From contig URSD01000036.1 of the NCBI GenBank assembly GCA_900550395.1, positions 1 to 24,900 of the forward strand: a DNA stretch of 24,900 bases, given 5' to 3'. Below are positions 23,032 to 24,900 of this stretch, in pieces. The notes under the pieces were generated by a model. It was not told the DNA's origin. It did not search any database and saw only the letters and a list, made by a program, of their open reading frames with translations. This stretch comes from an uncultured Porphyromonadaceae bacterium. Its GTDB lineage: Bacteria; Bacteroidota; Bacteroidia; Bacteroidales; Muribaculaceae. Position 1 is the stretch's first letter. Every line of letters starts with the position of its first letter. A program made the translations under genes and the position numbers.

Positions 23032-24681
23032 ATGCCTACAAAACCTTTCAAGTATCAGGAGATGTTTCCGCTGGGTCCCGACACCACGGAATACTACCAC
23101 CTTACATCAGACTATGTGAAGGTAGAGAACTGGGGAGGACATGAGTTCCTCGTCGTAGACCCCGAGGCTCTGCGCGTGCTCGCCCGCCAGTGCACACACG
23201 ACAACGCATTCATGCTGCGCCGCGAACATAACAAAATGGTAGCCAGCATCCTCAGCAATCCCGATGCCAGTCAGAACGACAAGTTCGTAGCGCTCACCAT
23301 GCTGCGCAACGCCGAAGTAGCCGCCAAGGGCGAGCTGCCTTTCTGCCAGGACACCGGCACGGCCATCGTACACGGTGAGAAGGGTCAGTACGTCTTCACC
23401 GGCGCCGACGACGCAGAGTACATAAGCCACGGCGTGTATGACACTTACACTACCGACAATCTCCGTTACAGCCAGAACGCCCCTCTGACGATGTACGACG
23501 AGGTGAACACCTGCTGCAATCTGCCCGCGCAGATCGACATCCACGCAGGCGAGGACGACGAATACCACTTCCTGTTCGTCGCAAAGGGTGGGGGGTCCGC
23601 CAACAAGACCTACCTGTATCAGGAGACGAAAGCCATCATCACGCCCCAGAAGCTCGTGCCTTTCCTCGTTGAGAAGATGAAGAGCCTCGGCACGGCCGCC
23701 TGTCCTCCGTATCACATCGCTTTCGTAATCGGCGGCACATCGGCCGAGAAGAACCTCGAGACAGTGAAGAAGGCTTCGGTGAAATACTACGACAACCTGC
23801 CCACCAAGGGCAACGAGTTAGGCCATGCCTTCCGCGACATCGAGCTGGAGGAGATACTGAAGAAAGAGAGCGAACGCCTCGGTCTGGGAGCCCAGTTCGG
23901 CGGTACCTGCTTCGCCCACGACATCCGCGTGATACGTCTGCCCCGCCACGGCGCATCCTGCCCGATCGGTCTCGGCGTAAGCTGCTCGGCCGACCGAAAC
24001 ATCAAGGCTAAAATCAACCGTGAGGGTCTGTGGATCGAGAAACTTGACAGCAATCCCGGCGAACTCATCCCCGAGGAATACCGCAAGCAGGGTGAGGGAG
24101 ATGTGGTACGCATCGACCTTAACCGTCCTATGCCCGAAGTGCTGGCCGAACTCTCCAAATATCCAGTAAGCACCCGTCTGTCGCTCAACGGCACCATCAT
24201 CGTAGGCCGTGATATAGCTCACGCCAAGATTAAGGAGCGCCTTGATGCCGGTGAGCCCATGCCTCAGTACCTCAAGGACCATCCCATCTACTATGCCGGT
24301 CCGGCCAAGACTCCTGCCGGCATGGCAAGCGGTTCGTTCGGTCCCACAACGGCCGGTCGCATGGACCCGTACGTAGACCAGTTCCAGGCCGCCGGTGGCA
24401 GCATGATAATGATTGCCAAGGGCAACCGCAGCAAGCAGGTTACGGAAGCCTGTCACAAGCATGGCGGTTTCTATCTGGGCAGCATAGGCGGTCCCGCCGC
24501 CGTTCTGGCACAGAACTCCATCAAGAAAGTGGAATTGCTGGAGTATCCCGAACTCGGTATGGAAGCCATCTGGAAAATCGAAGTGGAAGATTTCCCCGCC
24601 TTCATCCTTGTGGATGACAAGGGCAACGACTTCTTCACTGAGATTTCGCAGAAATGCAATGCCTGCGGTCTGAAGAAGTAA
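23032..24681 (+). CDS. fumA: Class I fumarate hydratase (4Fe-4S, oxygen-sensitive)
   Basis: The enzyme interconverts fumarate and malate; in Bacteroidales it feeds the reductive branch from oxaloacetate to succinate and propionate. The 549-residue length is that of fused class I fumarases. The three cluster ligands are in the expected places: Cys105 (PFCQDTG), Cys224 (TAACPPYH) and Cys318 (GVSCSADR). The first half is the alpha-like domain; the second (about 370-549) holds the catalytic beta-like domain with KTPAGMASGSFGPTTAGRMD. A strong promoter and terminator make it a single-gene unit. The symbol fumA is by family; class I enzymes also include FumB. Confidence 0.94.
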   Translation: MPTKPFKYQEMFPLGPDTTEYYHLTSDYVKVENWGGHEFLVVDPEALRVLARQCTHDNAFMLRREHNKMVASILSNPDASQNDKFVALTMLRNAEVAAKGELPFCQDTGTAIVHGEKGQYVFTGADDAEYISHGVYDTYTTDNLRYSQNAPLTMYDEVNTCCNLPAQIDIHAGEDDEYHFLFVAKGGGSANKTYLYQETKAIITPQKLVPFLVEKMKSLGTAACPPYHIAFVIGGTSAEKNLETVKKASVKYYDNLPTKGNELGHAFRDIELEEILKKESERLGLGAQFGGTCFAHDIRVIRLPRHGASCPIGLGVSCSADRNIKAKINREGLWIEKLDSNPGELIPEEYRKQGEGDVVRIDLNRPMPEVLAELSKYPVSTRLSLNGTIIVGRDIAHAKIKERLDAGEPMPQYLKDHPIYYAGPAKTPAGMASGSFGPTTAGRMDPYVDQFQAAGGSMIMIAKGNRSKQVTEACHKHGGFYLGSIGGPAAVLAQNSIKKVELLEYPELGMEAIWKIEVEDFPAFILVDDKGNDFFTEISQKCNACGLKK

Positions 24682-24690
24682 GTTTATAAT

Positions 24691-24738
24691 CCTCAAAAAA
24701 CAAGCCGGCTCCGATTGGGTCGGCTTGTTTTTTTGAGG
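24691..24738 (+). terminator. Bidirectional intrinsic terminator after fumarase
   Basis: The left arm cctcaaaaaacaagccg and right arm cggcttgtttttttgagg pair over about 17 bp with one unpaired T. The GC core is flanked by A-tract and T-tract, so it works in both directions. It begins 10 bases after the fumarase stop codon. Confidence 0.9.
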
Positions 24739-24802
24739 AGAGTTGATGGGCCTCAGAGGGCGAGATATATAAAGACACAAGGTCATTGTTGATTAAACAA
24801 AA

Positions 24803-24836
24803 ACAGCCGCATGCTGGTACCAGGGCATGCGGCTGT
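24803..24836 (-). terminator. Intrinsic terminator for a leftward transcript
   Basis: acagccgcatgc (24803-24814) and gcatgcggctgt (24825-24836) form a perfect 12-bp stem with a 10-base loop containing tggtacca. On the minus strand the stem is followed by a T-rich run (tttttgtttaa), so it ends a gene coming from beyond the right edge. Confidence 0.75.
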
Positions 24837-24900
24837 ATGTGTTTGTGCGCTGTGCGTGCTGGCCGAGCTTGGCTCGATGCGGGTCACAAGGCAACCCTGA
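24837..24900 (-). other. Right edge, possible 3' end of a minus-strand gene
   Basis: Only 64 bases are visible between the leftward terminator and the window edge. One minus-strand frame ends RVAL with a stop at 24886-24884, about 50 bases before the terminator, which would suit a gene end. Another frame stays open for longer. The short hairpin cgagc-ttg-gctcg (24864-24876) also lies here. The product cannot be told. Confidence 0.2.

Noticed and set aside
22943..23032. Longer start for the DUF3737 protein at 23032
   Set aside because: The added 30 codons cover the promoter elements and have no family similarity. The alignment starts at ATG 22942.
24837..24900. Small RNA or tRNA gene at the right edge
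   Set aside because: No cloverleaf or known RNA motif is recognisable in the 64 visible bases.

Overview
The window reads as a chromosomal segment of a Bacteroidales bacterium, most likely a Muribaculaceae-like gut anaerobe. This rests on exact matches to the Bacteroidetes -7 promoter element (TAnnTTTG) upstream of many start codons, the lack of Shine-Dalgarno sequences, the Bacteroidetes forms of RecQ, ProRS (type 3) and trigger factor, and a 4Fe-4S class I fumarase. The genus is inference. The coding regions are GC-rich from about 5.1 kb onward and visibly less so before that.

Left edge (1-369): a tyrosine-integrase gene, transcribed leftward, keeps its promoter and N-terminus but is cut off by what looks like the end of an IS21-type insertion sequence. 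It starts about 190 bp from the 3' end of mnmE (trmE), a known integration target in other bacteria. The window may therefore open at the boundary of a decayed genomic island.

Minus-strand cluster (370-5055): two family 2 glycosyltransferases, a small membrane protein of unknown function, a membrane-anchored DNA/RNA nuclease and mnmE, tightly spaced or overlapping behind one promoter. Rightward from there lie udk and lptB (plus), whose end overlaps the end of a CPBP membrane protease gene. That gene and trmN6 form a minus-strand pair divergent from tig.

Proteostasis, repair and wall-recycling run (8338-16363, plus): trigger factor with its own terminator, then clpP-clpX, recQ, an APH-type kinase fused to a RapZ C-terminal domain, and a MurU-like sugar nucleotidyltransferase. 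The last two overlap by ATGA and resemble the AmgK-MurU pair that recycles peptidoglycan amino sugars, here with a probable sugar-sensing domain added.

Convergent gap (16364-16971): no credible gene. It is filled with short, very stable hairpins whose stems differ but whose loops are mostly C(GNA)G triloops, bracketed by an imperfect direct repeat of about 41 bp that ends in degenerate heptads. This is the most unusual structure in the window.

Right part: a polyisoprenyl-phosphate glycosyltransferase and proS (minus). A second minus-strand operon, DUF3737-patB/malY-MATE, has overlapping genes and is divergent from a class I fumarase. The fumarase ends at a strong bidirectional terminator, followed by a second hairpin serving a leftward transcript from outside the window.
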